A DNA stretch of 64,000 nt from Clostridium vincentii (GTDB taxonomy: Bacteria > Bacillota > Clostridia > Clostridiales > Clostridiaceae), in contig NZ_PVXQ01000015.1 of NCBI RefSeq assembly GCF_002995745.1, forward strand, positions 1 to 64,000, written 5' to 3'. A program made the position numbers and the translations under genes. Shown here piece by piece: positions 44,362 to 53,977 of this stretch. The notes below the pieces were generated by a model. That model made no database searches. It worked only from the letters and a program-made list of their open reading frames with translations, and was not told where the DNA came from. Position 1 is the stretch's first letter, and every line of letters begins with the position of its first letter.

Positions 44362-44517
44362 ATGAGTAAAAATAAGAAAAAAGAAATTATAGATGGAGTA
44401 ATTAACTCAAAAGGAATAAAATTTCCTGCACCGATGAAATCATATAATTCCCCTACTTCAGATTATGAATTTACAGATCAAGATAAAATTGAAATTACCA
44501 CACATACTAGATACTAA
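44362..44517 (+). CDS. 51-aa plus-strand protein of unknown function
   Basis: ATG at 44362 with a good GGGAGGTG 7 bases before. The product is polar: SKNKKKEIIDGVINSKGIKF then PAPMKSYNSPTSDYEFTDQD and KIEITTHTRY. No helix long enough for a membrane. It lies between the divergent NUDIX-like gene and a bidirectional terminator shared with recQ. Same style as the small plus-strand genes at 39281 and 47176. Confidence 0.6.
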   Translation: MSKNKKKEIIDGVINSKGIKFPAPMKSYNSPTSDYEFTDQDKIEITTHTRY

Positions 44518-44522
44518 TAAAA

Positions 44523-44566
44523 AAACTCAATGTAATTTAAATATTTTTAAATTACATTGAGTTTGA
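44523..44566. terminator. Bidirectional terminator
   Basis: ACTCAATGTAATTTAAA and TTTAAATTACATTGAGT form a 17-bp stem around a short loop, with A- and T-runs, between the 51-aa gene and recQ. Confidence 0.85.
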
Positions 44567-44573
44567 TTGTATC

Positions 44574-47003
44574 TTATGCTATATTATAGAAATTTTTTAA
44601 TATTACTGCCCTAATAGCTTGATAATTTATACTTGGGTTAAGTGTTTTCTTAATATCTGACACTTTATCAATACCTATCTTATTGCAGGCTTTAAGTATT
44701 ACCTCTTCCTCTTCTTCTTCATAAAATTCTTTAAGGTTAAGATTGAAACTTACATCCCCTGTCTCTTTAATATAATCTGTAACATAACCTAAAATACTTG
44801 ATACTGATACTTCAATATCTAAAGATATTTTTTTTATATGATGACCCTCTTCAAGCATAGAAATAGCAATTTCTTCATTTTTTCTGTCTTCCCCATCAAT
44901 TACTAACTTTAGCTTGTTTCTCTCACTCCAGTTAACTTCTATGTTTTTCTCTTCTACATACGCTTTAACAAGATTTATTATTTTCTTACCATAAGTTTCA
45001 ACTTTCTTAGGTCCTAGACCTGTAATATCCTTAAGGTCTGCTAAATTTATTGGATATCGTCCACTTATTTCTTTTAATGTATTTTGAGAAATAATAGAAT
45101 ATGGGATTTTACTTTCCTTGGCTGCAAATTTTTCTCTAAGTTCCCTAAGCTTTAAGTAAAGATTCTCATCTGTACTTACATTAAAGTTACTAGGTAATTT
45201 CTTCTCAACTTCAATCTTAGGGCCCTTTACTATATTATTTGTACTAACATATTCAGCTATTACCTTTATAAAGGCCTCTCCATATTTTTCATACTTCATT
45301 TCTCCCACCCCTGATATTTCTAACATTTGTTCTTTAGTTAATGGATAGTCATTACTCATTTCTTTTAATGTCCTATCACCAAACACAACATAAGGTGGAA
45401 CTTTCTGCTCAGTTGCAATGTTAAATCTTAACGCCTTTAGCTTGTTAAATAAATCACTATAATCAAAGGAAGTATCCTTTACCTTTATATTTTTAAATAT
45501 TACCTTTTCCTCTCCTTTAAGCACTTTTACAGAGAGTGGATTTAATCTTAGTATGGGGTAAGTACCCTCAACTTGTTCCATAAACCCATGAGAAATCAAG
45601 GTGTTAATAAATCCTACTAAATCATCTTTTTTGTAATCTTTCATAATTCCATAGGTAGAAATATTATTGAAATCCAAACTTATTATCTTTTGATTTTTAG
45701 ATCCTCTTAATACATCCACTAATATAGTAGCTCCATATCCTCTTTTCATTCTTCCAATACAGGATAATACTTTTTGAGCATCTATTGTTCTATCTTGTTC
45801 TTCTCCATCACTTAAGCAATTACTACAGTTATTACAGTCTTCCTTTAATTCTTCTCCAAAATAATTAAGTATGAACTTTCTATAACATCCAGATGAATGT
45901 ACCAAAGCCACCATCTCTTGAAGTTTTTTGTATGCAATAGCCTTTCTATCTTCACTTTTTAAACCTACATCAATTAAATATTTTTGCATATGTATATCTC
46001 CCGGTGTAAAAAGCAATATACACTCACTCTTTTCTCCATCACGACCAGCTCTACCTATCTCCTGATAATATCCCTCTATACTTTGAGGCATATTATTATG
46101 TATTACAAATCTAACATTAGGTTTATCTATCCCCATACCAAAGGCATTAGTTGCTACCATTATATTCTTTTTATCTTTAATAAAAAGATCTTGATATTCT
46201 TTCCTCTCTTTATCTGAAAGCCCAGCATGGTATTTACAAGCAGAATATCCAAGCGCCTTTACATCCTCGTATATAGAATTCACTTCTTTTCTAGTTGCGC
46301 AATATATAATTCCAGACGCCTGAGAATTCTTCTTTAAATACTCCTTTAAAAATCTATCTTTTCGTCCTTCTTTAATAACATTTATCTCCAAGTTTTCTCT
46401 GTCAAAACCACTAACAAAGACCTCTGGATCTCTAAGCCTTAGTAATTTAACTATGTCTTTTTGAACTTCTTGAGATGCTGTGGCTGTAAATGCAGTTATT
46501 ACTGGCCTAGCTGTAAAACTTTCAATAAAATCTCCGATTTTTCTATAGCTAACCCTAAAATCATGCCCCCATTGTGAAACACAGTGAGCTTCATCAATTG
46601 CAATTTGAGATATGGAAATAGAATTAATAGTATCCAAAAATACTCTTGAGTCTAATCTTTCAGGTGCAATATAAATCATTTTGTATTCATTATTTTTTAA
46701 GCCATATAAAACTTCATTAAATTCATTAGTATCTAATGTACTATTAAGAAAAGCTGCCTTTATACCTACAGAACTCAATGCATCAACCTGATCCTTCATT
46801 AAGGATACTAATGGTGATACAACTAATGTCACACCGTCAAGTAATAAAGCTGGTATCTGAAAGCATATAGATTTACCTGCCCCTGTAGGCATTACTGCAA
46901 GCAAATCTTTTTTATTTAAAATATTAGATATAATTTTTTCTTGACCTGGTCTAAAATCTTTATATCCATAGTACTTTTCTAAAATTTTTCTAATTTCTTT
47001 CAT
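44574..47003 (-). CDS. recQ: RecQ-type DNA helicase with two HRDC domains and a C-terminal HTH
   Basis: 809 residues, longer than usual RecQ (about 600). Helicase motor: Walker A MPTGAGKS, DEAH box IDEAHCVSQWG, motif VI QEIGRAGRDG. A zinc-binding part CYRKFILNYFGE...DCNNCSNC and winged helix follow (about 370-510). Then two HRDC domains (FNKLKALRFNIATEQKVPPY; LKLRELREKFAAKESKIPYS) and an HTH_40-like tail (about 705-800). It unwinds DNA during recombination repair. Dual HRDC plus HTH is a Firmicute variant; the extra domains presumably bind branched DNA. Confidence 0.9.
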   Translation of the reverse strand: MKEIRKILEKYYGYKDFRPGQEKIISNILNKKDLLAVMPTGAGKSICFQIPALLLDGVTLVVSPLVSLMKDQVDALSSVGIKAAFLNSTLDTNEFNEVLYGLKNNEYKMIYIAPERLDSRVFLDTINSISISQIAIDEAHCVSQWGHDFRVSYRKIGDFIESFTARPVITAFTATASQEVQKDIVKLLRLRDPEVFVSGFDRENLEINVIKEGRKDRFLKEYLKKNSQASGIIYCATRKEVNSIYEDVKALGYSACKYHAGLSDKERKEYQDLFIKDKKNIMVATNAFGMGIDKPNVRFVIHNNMPQSIEGYYQEIGRAGRDGEKSECILLFTPGDIHMQKYLIDVGLKSEDRKAIAYKKLQEMVALVHSSGCYRKFILNYFGEELKEDCNNCSNCLSDGEEQDRTIDAQKVLSCIGRMKRGYGATILVDVLRGSKNQKIISLDFNNISTYGIMKDYKKDDLVGFINTLISHGFMEQVEGTYPILRLNPLSVKVLKGEEKVIFKNIKVKDTSFDYSDLFNKLKALRFNIATEQKVPPYVVFGDRTLKEMSNDYPLTKEQMLEISGVGEMKYEKYGEAFIKVIAEYVSTNNIVKGPKIEVEKKLPSNFNVSTDENLYLKLRELREKFAAKESKIPYSIISQNTLKEISGRYPINLADLKDITGLGPKKVETYGKKIINLVKAYVEEKNIEVNWSERNKLKLVIDGEDRKNEEIAISMLEEGHHIKKISLDIEVSVSSILGYVTDYIKETGDVSFNLNLKEFYEEEEEEVILKACNKIGIDKVSDIKKTLNPSINYQAIRAVILKNFYNIA

Positions 47004-47175
47004 TTAAATATTCACTCCTATCCCGTTATAGTTCCATATTAACATAATTAACAAGAAGTTCTGTTCTTATTCAAGAATTAATTTTAATATTTAAAAGGTT
47101 ACTTTACACAACAAATATTATTTTTCTTATTGGTTAAACTATTTAGGTATACAGTTAATAAAGGAGGCTTATATT

Positions 47176-47346
47176 TTGGACAATAATAAAAACCGTGAAA
47201 AGGATAGACCAAAATCAAATGCAGAAAAAAGAAAAATGTATTCTGAAGCTGGTGCAGATATAGGAATTGAAAATGGAGAAAAAATTGGTAGTGATGCTAA
47301 CGGTAGTAAATTTACTAAAAGGTCAAAATTATCTCATAACAAATAG
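47176..47346 (+). CDS. 56-aa plus-strand polar protein
   Basis: TTG start at 47176 behind AAGGAGGC (7-base spacing). The product is very polar and Lys/Asn-rich: DNNKNREKDRPKSNAEKRKM then YSEAGADIGIENGEKIGSDA and NGSKFTKRSKLSHNK. A small acid-soluble-type spore protein would look similar, but I cannot name a family. It ends before a perfect terminator. The upstream AT-rich leader (47004-47175) holds its promoter. Confidence 0.6.
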   Translation: MDNNKNREKDRPKSNAEKRKMYSEAGADIGIENGEKIGSDANGSKFTKRSKLSHNK

Positions 47347-47358
47347 AAGTTTAATAAA

Positions 47359-47393
47359 AAAAGGTAATCTATAAATTATAGATTACCTTTTTC
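47359..47393. terminator. Bidirectional terminator
   Basis: GGTAATCTATAA and TTATAGATTACC stem with T-run, between the convergent 56-aa (+) and 47-aa (-) genes. Confidence 0.85.
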
Positions 47394-47397
47394 TTAC

Positions 47398-47541
47398 CTA
47401 CCCCTCTATTTTTCTTTCATTAATAAATTCTTCTTCTCCTAACTGTAATTTTTCACAAGCCTCTTCAAATGAGCACCCTTCCTCATCCATATATTTTGCT
47501 ACATAGTTATCTAGCGACGGTATACAATTTTTAAATTCCAT
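47398..47541 (-). CDS. 47-aa acidic protein
   Basis: ATG at 47541 with GGGAGG about 9 bases before. The product: MEFKNCIPSLDNYVAKYMDE then EGCSFEEACEKLQLGEEEFI and NERKIEG. It is acidic, helical and soluble with three cysteines (C6, C23, C29). The family is unknown. Its start is 143 bases downstream of the DUF1667 gene, beyond a stem-loop. Confidence 0.5.
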   Translation of the reverse strand: MEFKNCIPSLDNYVAKYMDEEGCSFEEACEKLQLGEEEFINERKIEG

Positions 47542-47634
47542 TCATAATCCTCCCTTTATTGGTTTAATAATTATTCTTTGCATAATTACATAGTTTTAAA
47601 CTCGATTTTGTAATTTTAATAATCTCTTAATAAA

Positions 47635-47683
47635 TAAATATAAATTCTATAAAACTCGCTATGAATTTTATAGAACTTATATT
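47635..47683 (-). terminator. Terminator of the glycerol operon
   Basis: AATATAAATTCTATAAAA and TTTTATAGAACTTATATT form an 18-bp imperfect stem directly after the DUF1667 gene. Confidence 0.65.
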
Positions 47684-47684
47684 C

Positions 47685-48032
47685 TTAATCTATATTTTTA
47701 CAGGCAATTACGTTAACTCCTGTATCTAATATATTCTTAACTATAATGTCCCCAGCCTTAATTGGTGCATTTATCGCCAAACTATTTAAAATTTCCATAC
47801 ATTTAAATTTCATATTTTTTGGTATTGCCTTTTCAGTTTTAACTGGAAGAAGCTTATGATCTCCTTCAATAACTTTAACTGTGGTTGTTATTATTCTCAC
47901 AGGGTTTGTGACCTCATTTAAGCCATATTCTTTACCTTTTATACAGCTATTGCCTTCAACCGTGAGTCTGTCTATGTCAACGTTTAAATAACATCCCCTA
48001 GGACAGTTAATACAAATTAATCTTTTTATCAT
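47685..48032 (-). CDS. DUF1667 protein of the glycerol-3-phosphate oxidation operon
   Basis: 115 residues from the ATG at 48032, one base after the stop of the upstream gene and behind GGGGAG; the longer frame overlaps that gene. The N-terminus has CINCPRGCYLNVDID and C at GNSCIKGKEYG, a CxxCxxxC-type set that could hold a metal or FeS centre. DUF1667 is regularly encoded after two FAD oxidoreductases in Firmicutes as the small third part of a GlpABC-like glycerol-3-phosphate dehydrogenase. Here the order is the same. Confidence 0.85.
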   Translation of the reverse strand: MIKRLICINCPRGCYLNVDIDRLTVEGNSCIKGKEYGLNEVTNPVRIITTTVKVIEGDHKLLPVKTEKAIPKNMKFKCMEILNSLAINAPIKAGDIIVKNILDTGVNVIACKNID

Positions 48033-48033
48033 T

Positions 48034-49287
48034 CTACTCCCCATCCTCAAGATATATAACAATATCTTCATTAATATTTTCCAAGAGTTTCTTATTTAAA
48101 ATAATTTTCTCCATTTCAGAGGGAGCTAAATGTACACGTTTAAATATTGCTATAACTTTTTCTCCACTTGTAACCTTTATAACTTTATTTTTATATATAC
48201 TATTAACTCTCATAAATATAGTTACATCTTTTTCCACACTTTTAGGTGAAATTCTTTGAGGAACAGTATAATTAATATTTTTCCCATTAATTATATTAAT
48301 TGTTTTACCCTGAAGATCTTTACCTTTTAAATATTTTGCTGCCCCTCTGCCTGCATGTTTAGATTCTTCTGTAACAAAATCCACTAAGTCATGGACATGA
48401 ACTACATTTCCACAAGCAAATACACCTTCCATAGAAGTTTCCATATTTTCATTTACAATAAGTCCATTTATTCTTCTGTCTCCTTTAATACCTGCCTTAT
48501 AAGAAAGCTCATTTTCAGGTATTAGCCCTACAGATAATAGTAAAGTATCACACTTAAACACCTTTTCTGTGCCCTTTATTGGTTTTTTATCTTCACCAAC
48601 CTGAGCAATAGCAACTTCCTCTAATCTCTTCTTACCCCTAATTTCTACTATAGTATGAGAAAGATATAAAGGAATATTATAATCCTCTAAGCATTGAACT
48701 ATATTTCTATTTAATCCATTAGAATAAGGCATAAGCTCTACTACAGCCTTAACCTTAGCACCCTCTAAAGTCATTCTTCTAGCCATAATAAGTCCAATAT
48801 CACCAGAACCTAATATAACAACTTCACGTCCTGGCATATAACCCTCTATATTTATAAATCTCTGAGCTACACCTGCACTAAATATACCAGAGGGTCTATC
48901 TCCGGGTATTGCTATAGCTCCCCTAGTTCTTTCTCTACATCCCATTGCTAGCACAACAGCCGCAGCTTCCACAGTGAAATATCCCTCTTGTGAATTAACA
49001 ACCTGTATAATTTTATTTTCTCCTATATTAAGAACCATGCTATCTAAAAGTATCTCAATTTTAGTTTCCTTTACCATTCTAATAAATCTCCCTGCATATT
49101 CAGGGCCTGTAAGTTCCTCATTAAAAGTATGAAGTCCAAAACCATTATGTATACATTGATTTAATATTCCTCCAAGCTCCTTATCTCGCTCTATAATAAG
49201 TATGTTTTTTATTCCATTATTATAAGCTTCATAAGCCGCTGCTAAACCTGCCGGACCTCCACCAATTACAACTAAATCATATTTCAT
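48034..49287 (-). CDS. FAD/NAD-dependent oxidoreductase, GlpB-like partner
   Basis: 417 residues of the pyridine-nucleotide disulfide oxidoreductase fold: FAD motif VIGGGPAGLAAAYEA, NAD motif VILGSGDIGLIMARR and the C-terminal FAD motif GVFACGNVVHVHDL. No redox-active CxxC is seen. It sits between a GlpA-like gene and the DUF1667 gene with 1-13 base gaps, so it is part of an anaerobic glycerol-3-phosphate dehydrogenase complex that passes electrons onward. Start behind GGGGGAAG. Confidence 0.85.
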   Translation of the reverse strand: MKYDLVVIGGGPAGLAAAYEAYNNGIKNILIIERDKELGGILNQCIHNGFGLHTFNEELTGPEYAGRFIRMVKETKIEILLDSMVLNIGENKIIQVVNSQEGYFTVEAAAVVLAMGCRERTRGAIAIPGDRPSGIFSAGVAQRFINIEGYMPGREVVILGSGDIGLIMARRMTLEGAKVKAVVELMPYSNGLNRNIVQCLEDYNIPLYLSHTIVEIRGKKRLEEVAIAQVGEDKKPIKGTEKVFKCDTLLLSVGLIPENELSYKAGIKGDRRINGLIVNENMETSMEGVFACGNVVHVHDLVDFVTEESKHAGRGAAKYLKGKDLQGKTINIINGKNINYTVPQRISPKSVEKDVTIFMRVNSIYKNKVIKVTSGEKVIAIFKRVHLAPSEMEKIILNKKLLENINEDIVIYLEDGE

Positions 49288-49299
49288 CCATCTTCCCCC

Positions 49300-50727
49300 C
49301 TACTTTGTCCTTCCTACTAAAATATAAGAGCCTTCTTTTTCTTGGCATATCTCTACCATATCCTTATTTAATTCTCTAGCTATTATCTCCTGGACCTTAG
49401 GTCCACAAAAGCTACCTTGACATCTCCCCATACCAGGTCTACATCGTCTTTTAACACCATCAACTGTAATATTTCCAAAGGATCTATGTATCGCATCTAT
49501 AATTTCACCTTCAGTAATATTTTCACATCTACAAATAATCCTTCCATAGGTACTATCTTTTTTTATCAGCTCATTCTTTTCTTCATCATTAAGTTCCATA
49601 AATACCACTGATTTTCTAGATCCTTTGAAATCCTTATTCTTTTGAACCTTAAGCCCGGAATCTTTCAATAATTTAATTACTTCTAAAGCAATAGCTGGAG
49701 CTGAAGATAACCCTGGCGATTTCATTCCAGCTGCATCAATAAATCCTTTTACATCCTTAGCTTCTTCAATTATAAAATCTCCCCTATCTGAGGTTGCACG
49801 AAGACCAGCAAAGGTTCTAATTGATTCTCTAAAATTTATATTATCAGTTGTTTTAAGTGCAGCTTCTTTAATATTATTCAAAGCTTTTGCTGTAGTTCTT
49901 AGATCTTCCTTGTCTTCTATATCAACTGCATTTGGACCTACAATAAGATTACCATGGATTGTTGGAGTAACTAATATTCCCTTTCCGCATTTAGATGGAC
50001 ATTGAAATAGAGTATGCTTAAATAGTCTTCCTTGGCTTTTATCTAGAACATAATACTCTCCCTTTCTTGGAATAATAGTAAATTCTTTTTTACATATTAA
50101 GTCGTGAACCTTATCTGCATATAATCCAGCAGCATTAACAATATATTTACTTTTTAGAATTTCCCCTGAGGACAGAGTAATTTTGAAATTTTCATCCTTT
50201 TCAATTTTTATTACTCTAGAATTCAGTAATATTTCTCCCCCATTTTCTACCCCATTTTCAGCTAATGCAATGGTATATTCATAGGGACTTACAATGGCTC
50301 CTGTTTTAGCATATAAAGCCCCTAAAACCTTCTTAGATACATTTGGTTCCATTTCTAAAACCTTTTGCTTATTAATTATTTCAAGGCCGGTTACCCCGAT
50401 TAATAATCCATTCTCATATAATTTTTTTATATTTATCATGTCTTCATCTGAAAATGCTAATACTAAAGAACCATTTCTCTTAAAGGATATCTTTAATTCT
50501 GCGCAAATATCTTCAAATAAAATATTTCCCTCTAAATTGAGTTTTGCCATAAGAGTCCCAACCTTAGGATCATAGCCTGCATGAACTATAGCAGAATTAG
50601 CTTTAGTTGTTCCAACCGATACATCATTCTCCATATCAACCATGGTAACCTTTCCATTATATTTAGTTAGTTCTCTAAATATAGATGTTCCTATAACTCC
50701 TGCTCCAATTATTATTACATCCTGCAT
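49300..50727 (-). CDS. GlpA-like FAD-dependent glycerol-3-phosphate dehydrogenase
   Basis: 475 residues. A DAO-type FAD domain (IIGAGVIGTSIFRELTKY; ANSAIVHAGYDP; RGDFIIEEAK) is followed from about 395 by a BFD-like [2Fe-2S] domain with CRCENITEGEI and CRPGMGRCQGSFCGPKV. It oxidises glycerol 3-phosphate to dihydroxyacetone phosphate. It is downstream of glpK by 27 bases and followed by the partner flavoprotein and the DUF1667 protein, together giving a complete path from glycerol to DHAP. Confidence 0.85.
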   Translation of the reverse strand: MQDVIIIGAGVIGTSIFRELTKYNGKVTMVDMENDVSVGTTKANSAIVHAGYDPKVGTLMAKLNLEGNILFEDICAELKISFKRNGSLVLAFSDEDMINIKKLYENGLLIGVTGLEIINKQKVLEMEPNVSKKVLGALYAKTGAIVSPYEYTIALAENGVENGGEILLNSRVIKIEKDENFKITLSSGEILKSKYIVNAAGLYADKVHDLICKKEFTIIPRKGEYYVLDKSQGRLFKHTLFQCPSKCGKGILVTPTIHGNLIVGPNAVDIEDKEDLRTTAKALNNIKEAALKTTDNINFRESIRTFAGLRATSDRGDFIIEEAKDVKGFIDAAGMKSPGLSSAPAIALEVIKLLKDSGLKVQKNKDFKGSRKSVVFMELNDEEKNELIKKDSTYGRIICRCENITEGEIIDAIHRSFGNITVDGVKRRCRPGMGRCQGSFCGPKVQEIIARELNKDMVEICQEKEGSYILVGRTK

Positions 50728-50754
50728 CTTTACCTCTCCTTATAAATCCATCTA

Positions 50755-52248
50755 TTACTCTTCCCACAACTTAGCTCTTTCAACAGCCTTTTTCCAACCC
50801 TTATATAACTTTTCTCTTTCTTCGCCTTCCATTCTAGACTCATATTCCTTTGCAAGAAACCATCTTTTAGCAAGTTCTTCTTTATCCTTCCAAAAGCCTA
50901 CAGCAAGACCAGCTAAATATGCCGCACCAAGGGCTGTAGTTTCTGAAATAATAGGTTTCAATACATTAACATCCATAATATCCGATTGAAATTGCATTAA
51001 AAAATTATTACTACTTGCTCCACCATCAACCTTTAAGTTTACAATTGGAATACCAGAATCAATCCGCATAGTTTCTAATAAATCCTTTGATTGATAAGCT
51101 ATAGATTCTAAGGCAGCTCTAATTATATGATTTTTATTTGATCCTCGTGTTAATCCAAATATTGCTCCTCTAGCATACATGTCCCAATAGGGAGCTCCAA
51201 GACCTACAAATGCTGGAACTAAGTAAACACCACCATTATCCTTTACCTTCTTTGCACACTCTTCAGTATCAGCTGCGTTACTAATAAGTTCTAATTCATC
51301 CCTTAACCATTGAACAACTGCTCCACCTACAAAAACTGACCCTTCTAAGGCATATTGAACCTTATTATCTATCCCTATAGCAATTGTTGAGAGTAACCCA
51401 TTCTTACTTTTAATTAGCTCATCCCCTGTATTCATTAATAAAAAGCACCCAGTTCCATAGGTATTTTTTACATCTCCTTTATTAAATGCAACTTGCCCAA
51501 AAAGAGCAGCTTGTTGATCCCCAGCCATACCCGCAATTGGCACCTCATCTATTGTATTTCCATCTTCATTTAAGTACCCATAAATCTCAGATGAATTTTT
51601 AACCTTTGGTAACATTTCTTTAGGTATATTAAGTTCATTTAATATCTTATCATCCCATTTAAGATTCTTAATATCATAAAGCATAGTCCTTGATGCATTA
51701 GTATAATCTGTTGCATGGACCTTTCCTTTAGTTAGTTTCCATAGTATCCATGTATCTACGGTTCCAAATAGTAATTCTCCTCTTTTTGCTCTTTCTCTAG
51801 AACCTTCTACATTGTCCAATATCCACTTTATCTTGGTTGCTGAAAAATAAGCATCAGGAATTAACCCTGTAGTTTCTTTTATATATTCTTCAAATCCTTT
51901 TTCCTTAAGTCTATCTACAATATATGCTGTTCTTCTGCATTGCCAAACAATAGCATTATAAATCGGTTGCCCAGTTTTCTTATCCCACACTATAGTAGTT
52001 TCCCTTTGATTTGTTATTCCTATTGCTGCAATGTCCTTATAATAAATGTTAGCCTTTGCCATAACCTCTTGAAGGACCCCATATTGACTGGCCCATATTT
52101 CCATAGGGTTATGTTCAACCCAGCCTTCCTTTGGATAAATTTGATTAATCTCCTTTTGACTAATTCCTATTATATTTTGATCTCTATCAAAAATCACAGC
52201 TCTTGAGCTTGTAGTTCCTTGATCCAAGGCAATAATATACTCTTTCAT
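50755..52248 (-). CDS. glpK: Glycerol kinase
   Basis: 497 residues from the ATG at 52248 behind GGAGTGATAG. An FGGY-family kinase phosphorylating glycerol to glycerol 3-phosphate with ATP. Family signatures: [17 protein letters not shown] at the start, GITNQRETT, a middle [26 protein letters not shown] and [13 protein letters not shown]. In Firmicutes a phosphorylated His in the loop after [11 protein letters not shown] often allows PTS regulation. It is the first gene of the glycerol operon; no GlpP-type antiterminator gene or leader was seen. Confidence 0.95.
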   Translation of the reverse strand: MKEYIIALDQGTTSSRAVIFDRDQNIIGISQKEINQIYPKEGWVEHNPMEIWASQYGVLQEVMAKANIYYKDIAAIGITNQRETTIVWDKKTGQPIYNAIVWQCRRTAYIVDRLKEKGFEEYIKETTGLIPDAYFSATKIKWILDNVEGSRERAKRGELLFGTVDTWILWKLTKGKVHATDYTNASRTMLYDIKNLKWDDKILNELNIPKEMLPKVKNSSEIYGYLNEDGNTIDEVPIAGMAGDQQAALFGQVAFNKGDVKNTYGTGCFLLMNTGDELIKSKNGLLSTIAIGIDNKVQYALEGSVFVGGAVVQWLRDELELISNAADTEECAKKVKDNGGVYLVPAFVGLGAPYWDMYARGAIFGLTRGSNKNHIIRAALESIAYQSKDLLETMRIDSGIPIVNLKVDGGASSNNFLMQFQSDIMDVNVLKPIISETTALGAAYLAGLAVGFWKDKEELAKRWFLAKEYESRMEGEEREKLYKGWKKAVERAKLWEE

Positions 52249-52316
52249 AACTATCACTCCAATTTTTTCCTATATAATTATATAGTAGCATATTACTCTA
52301 CCTCTTTCTAATGTAT

Positions 52317-52352
52317 AAAAAAAAGGTAAGATGGAGACCATCTTACCTTTTT
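52317..52352. terminator. Terminator of purB
   Basis: AAAAGGTAAGATG and CATCTTACCTTTT, 13-bp stem with a 5-base loop and long T-runs on both sides. It separates purB from the glp operon. Confidence 0.85.
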
Positions 52353-52375
52353 TCTGTAGAATTTTCTATATTTCT

Positions 52376-53806
52376 TTATACATTTATTTCGCTATGAACT
52401 TCAATTGCGTCTTTATTTGCTTCTATTATTGGAGCTACATATTCTTCAATAAATTCTATAACTTGATTTGGAGCTCTTCCAACAAATTTTGTAGGATCTA
52501 TTATATCTATTATTTCTTTCTTTGAAAGATTAAATGAACCATCTTCTATAATTCTTTTAATTAAATCATTATCAAGACCTTCACCCTTAACTCTTTGTGC
52601 TGCTGCCATAGAATGTTCTCGGATTTTCTCATGAAGTTCTTGTCTGTCTCCACCTCTTTTAACTGATTCCATCATTATGTTCTCAGTTGCCATAAATGGT
52701 AGTTCATTATTAACATGAGCTGCTATAACCTTATCATATACAACCATATTTTCAGCTATGTTAATATATAAATTTAATACCCCATCTAAAGCTAAGAAAG
52801 CCTCAGCTACTGCTATTCTCTTATTTGCTGAATCATCTAATGTTCTTTCAAACCATTGAGTTGCAGCTGTAATTGCAGGGTTTAATGAATCTATTATTAC
52901 ATATCTAGCTAAAGAACTTATTCTTTCACTTCTCATAGGGTTTCTCTTATATGCCATAGCTGATGATCCTATTTGATTTTTTTCAAATGGTTCTTCAACT
53001 TCCTTCATACTTTGTAACAACCTTAGATCATTTGAGAACTTATAAGCGCTTTGAGCCACTTCAGATAATGTGTTAAGTACAATTGAATCTAACTTTCTTG
53101 GATAAGTTTGACCAGTTACACCATAGCTTTTTTCAAAGCCCATATTTTTTGCAACCATGGTGTCTAGTTTCTTAACCTTTTCTTCATCTCCGTCAAAAAG
53201 AGTCATAAAACTTGCTTGAGTACCTGTCGTTCCCTTAACTCCTCTTAGCTTTAATGTAGATAAAACATGGTCTATATTCTCTATATCCATTACTAAATCT
53301 TGCATCCAAAGACTAGCTCTCTTACCAACAGTTGTTAACTGTGCAGGTTGAAGATGAGTAAACCCTAAGGTTGGCATATCCTTATACTTCACTGCAAACT
53401 TACTTAATCTATGTAAAACAGTTACAATCTTCTTCTTAGTTAATAGTATTGCGTCTCTCATAATTATTACGTCTGTATTATCACCTACATAACAGCTTGT
53501 AGCACCTAGGTGTATTATTCCTTTTGCACTTGGACATTGAAGTCCATAAGCATATACATGACTCATTACATCGTGTCTTACTTCCTTTTCTCTCTTAGTT
53601 GCTTCATCATAGTTAATATCATTTATATGAGCCTTAAGTTCGGATATTTGCTCATCTGTAATATTTAAACCTAATTCTTTTTCAGATTCTGCTAAAGAAA
53701 TCCAAAGCTTTCTCCATGTTGAAAATTTCATATCATCAGAAAAAATGTAGCTCATTTCCTTTGATGCATATCTTGAGTTTAATGGTGAACTGTATAAATT
53801 TCTCAT
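52376..53806 (-). CDS. purB: Adenylosuccinate lyase
   Basis: 476 residues from the ATG at 53806 behind a perfect GGAGGTCTATA; the frame extends to 53833 without a site. The enzyme cleaves SAICAR and adenylosuccinate in purine synthesis. Fumarase/aspartase superfamily motifs: HDVMSHVYAYG, HLGATSCYVGDNTD (His), GFTHLQPAQ and the signature GSSAMAYKRNPMRSE. Isolated from a pur operon. The promoter region carries an ATACGAAT/ATTCGTAT inverted repeat. Confidence 0.95.
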   Translation of the reverse strand: MRNLYSSPLNSRYASKEMSYIFSDDMKFSTWRKLWISLAESEKELGLNITDEQISELKAHINDINYDEATKREKEVRHDVMSHVYAYGLQCPSAKGIIHLGATSCYVGDNTDVIIMRDAILLTKKKIVTVLHRLSKFAVKYKDMPTLGFTHLQPAQLTTVGKRASLWMQDLVMDIENIDHVLSTLKLRGVKGTTGTQASFMTLFDGDEEKVKKLDTMVAKNMGFEKSYGVTGQTYPRKLDSIVLNTLSEVAQSAYKFSNDLRLLQSMKEVEEPFEKNQIGSSAMAYKRNPMRSERISSLARYVIIDSLNPAITAATQWFERTLDDSANKRIAVAEAFLALDGVLNLYINIAENMVVYDKVIAAHVNNELPFMATENIMMESVKRGGDRQELHEKIREHSMAAAQRVKGEGLDNDLIKRIIEDGSFNLSKKEIIDIIDPTKFVGRAPNQVIEFIEEYVAPIIEANKDAIEVHSEINV

Positions 53807-53817
53807 TATAGACCTCC

Positions 53818-53861
53818 ATACGAATATATTCATTAAATTTGTTTATATCATTCGTATTATA
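53818..53861 (-). promoter_or_regulatory. purB promoter with inverted repeat
   Basis: TATAAT lies at 53856-53861. ATACGAAT (53818-53825) and ATTCGTAT (53850-53857) form an inverted repeat around the start of transcription. It may be a repressor site; I cannot link it to PurR with certainty. Confidence 0.45.
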
Positions 53862-53977
53862 TCATAAGAAATAAAATCTTTCATGTTTATTTAATAAAAG
53901 TGGTTCACATAGTAATATTTATGGAATGAAAACATATAAATTAATAACGAAATATTTTTATTAAGGAAGTGAATTAT

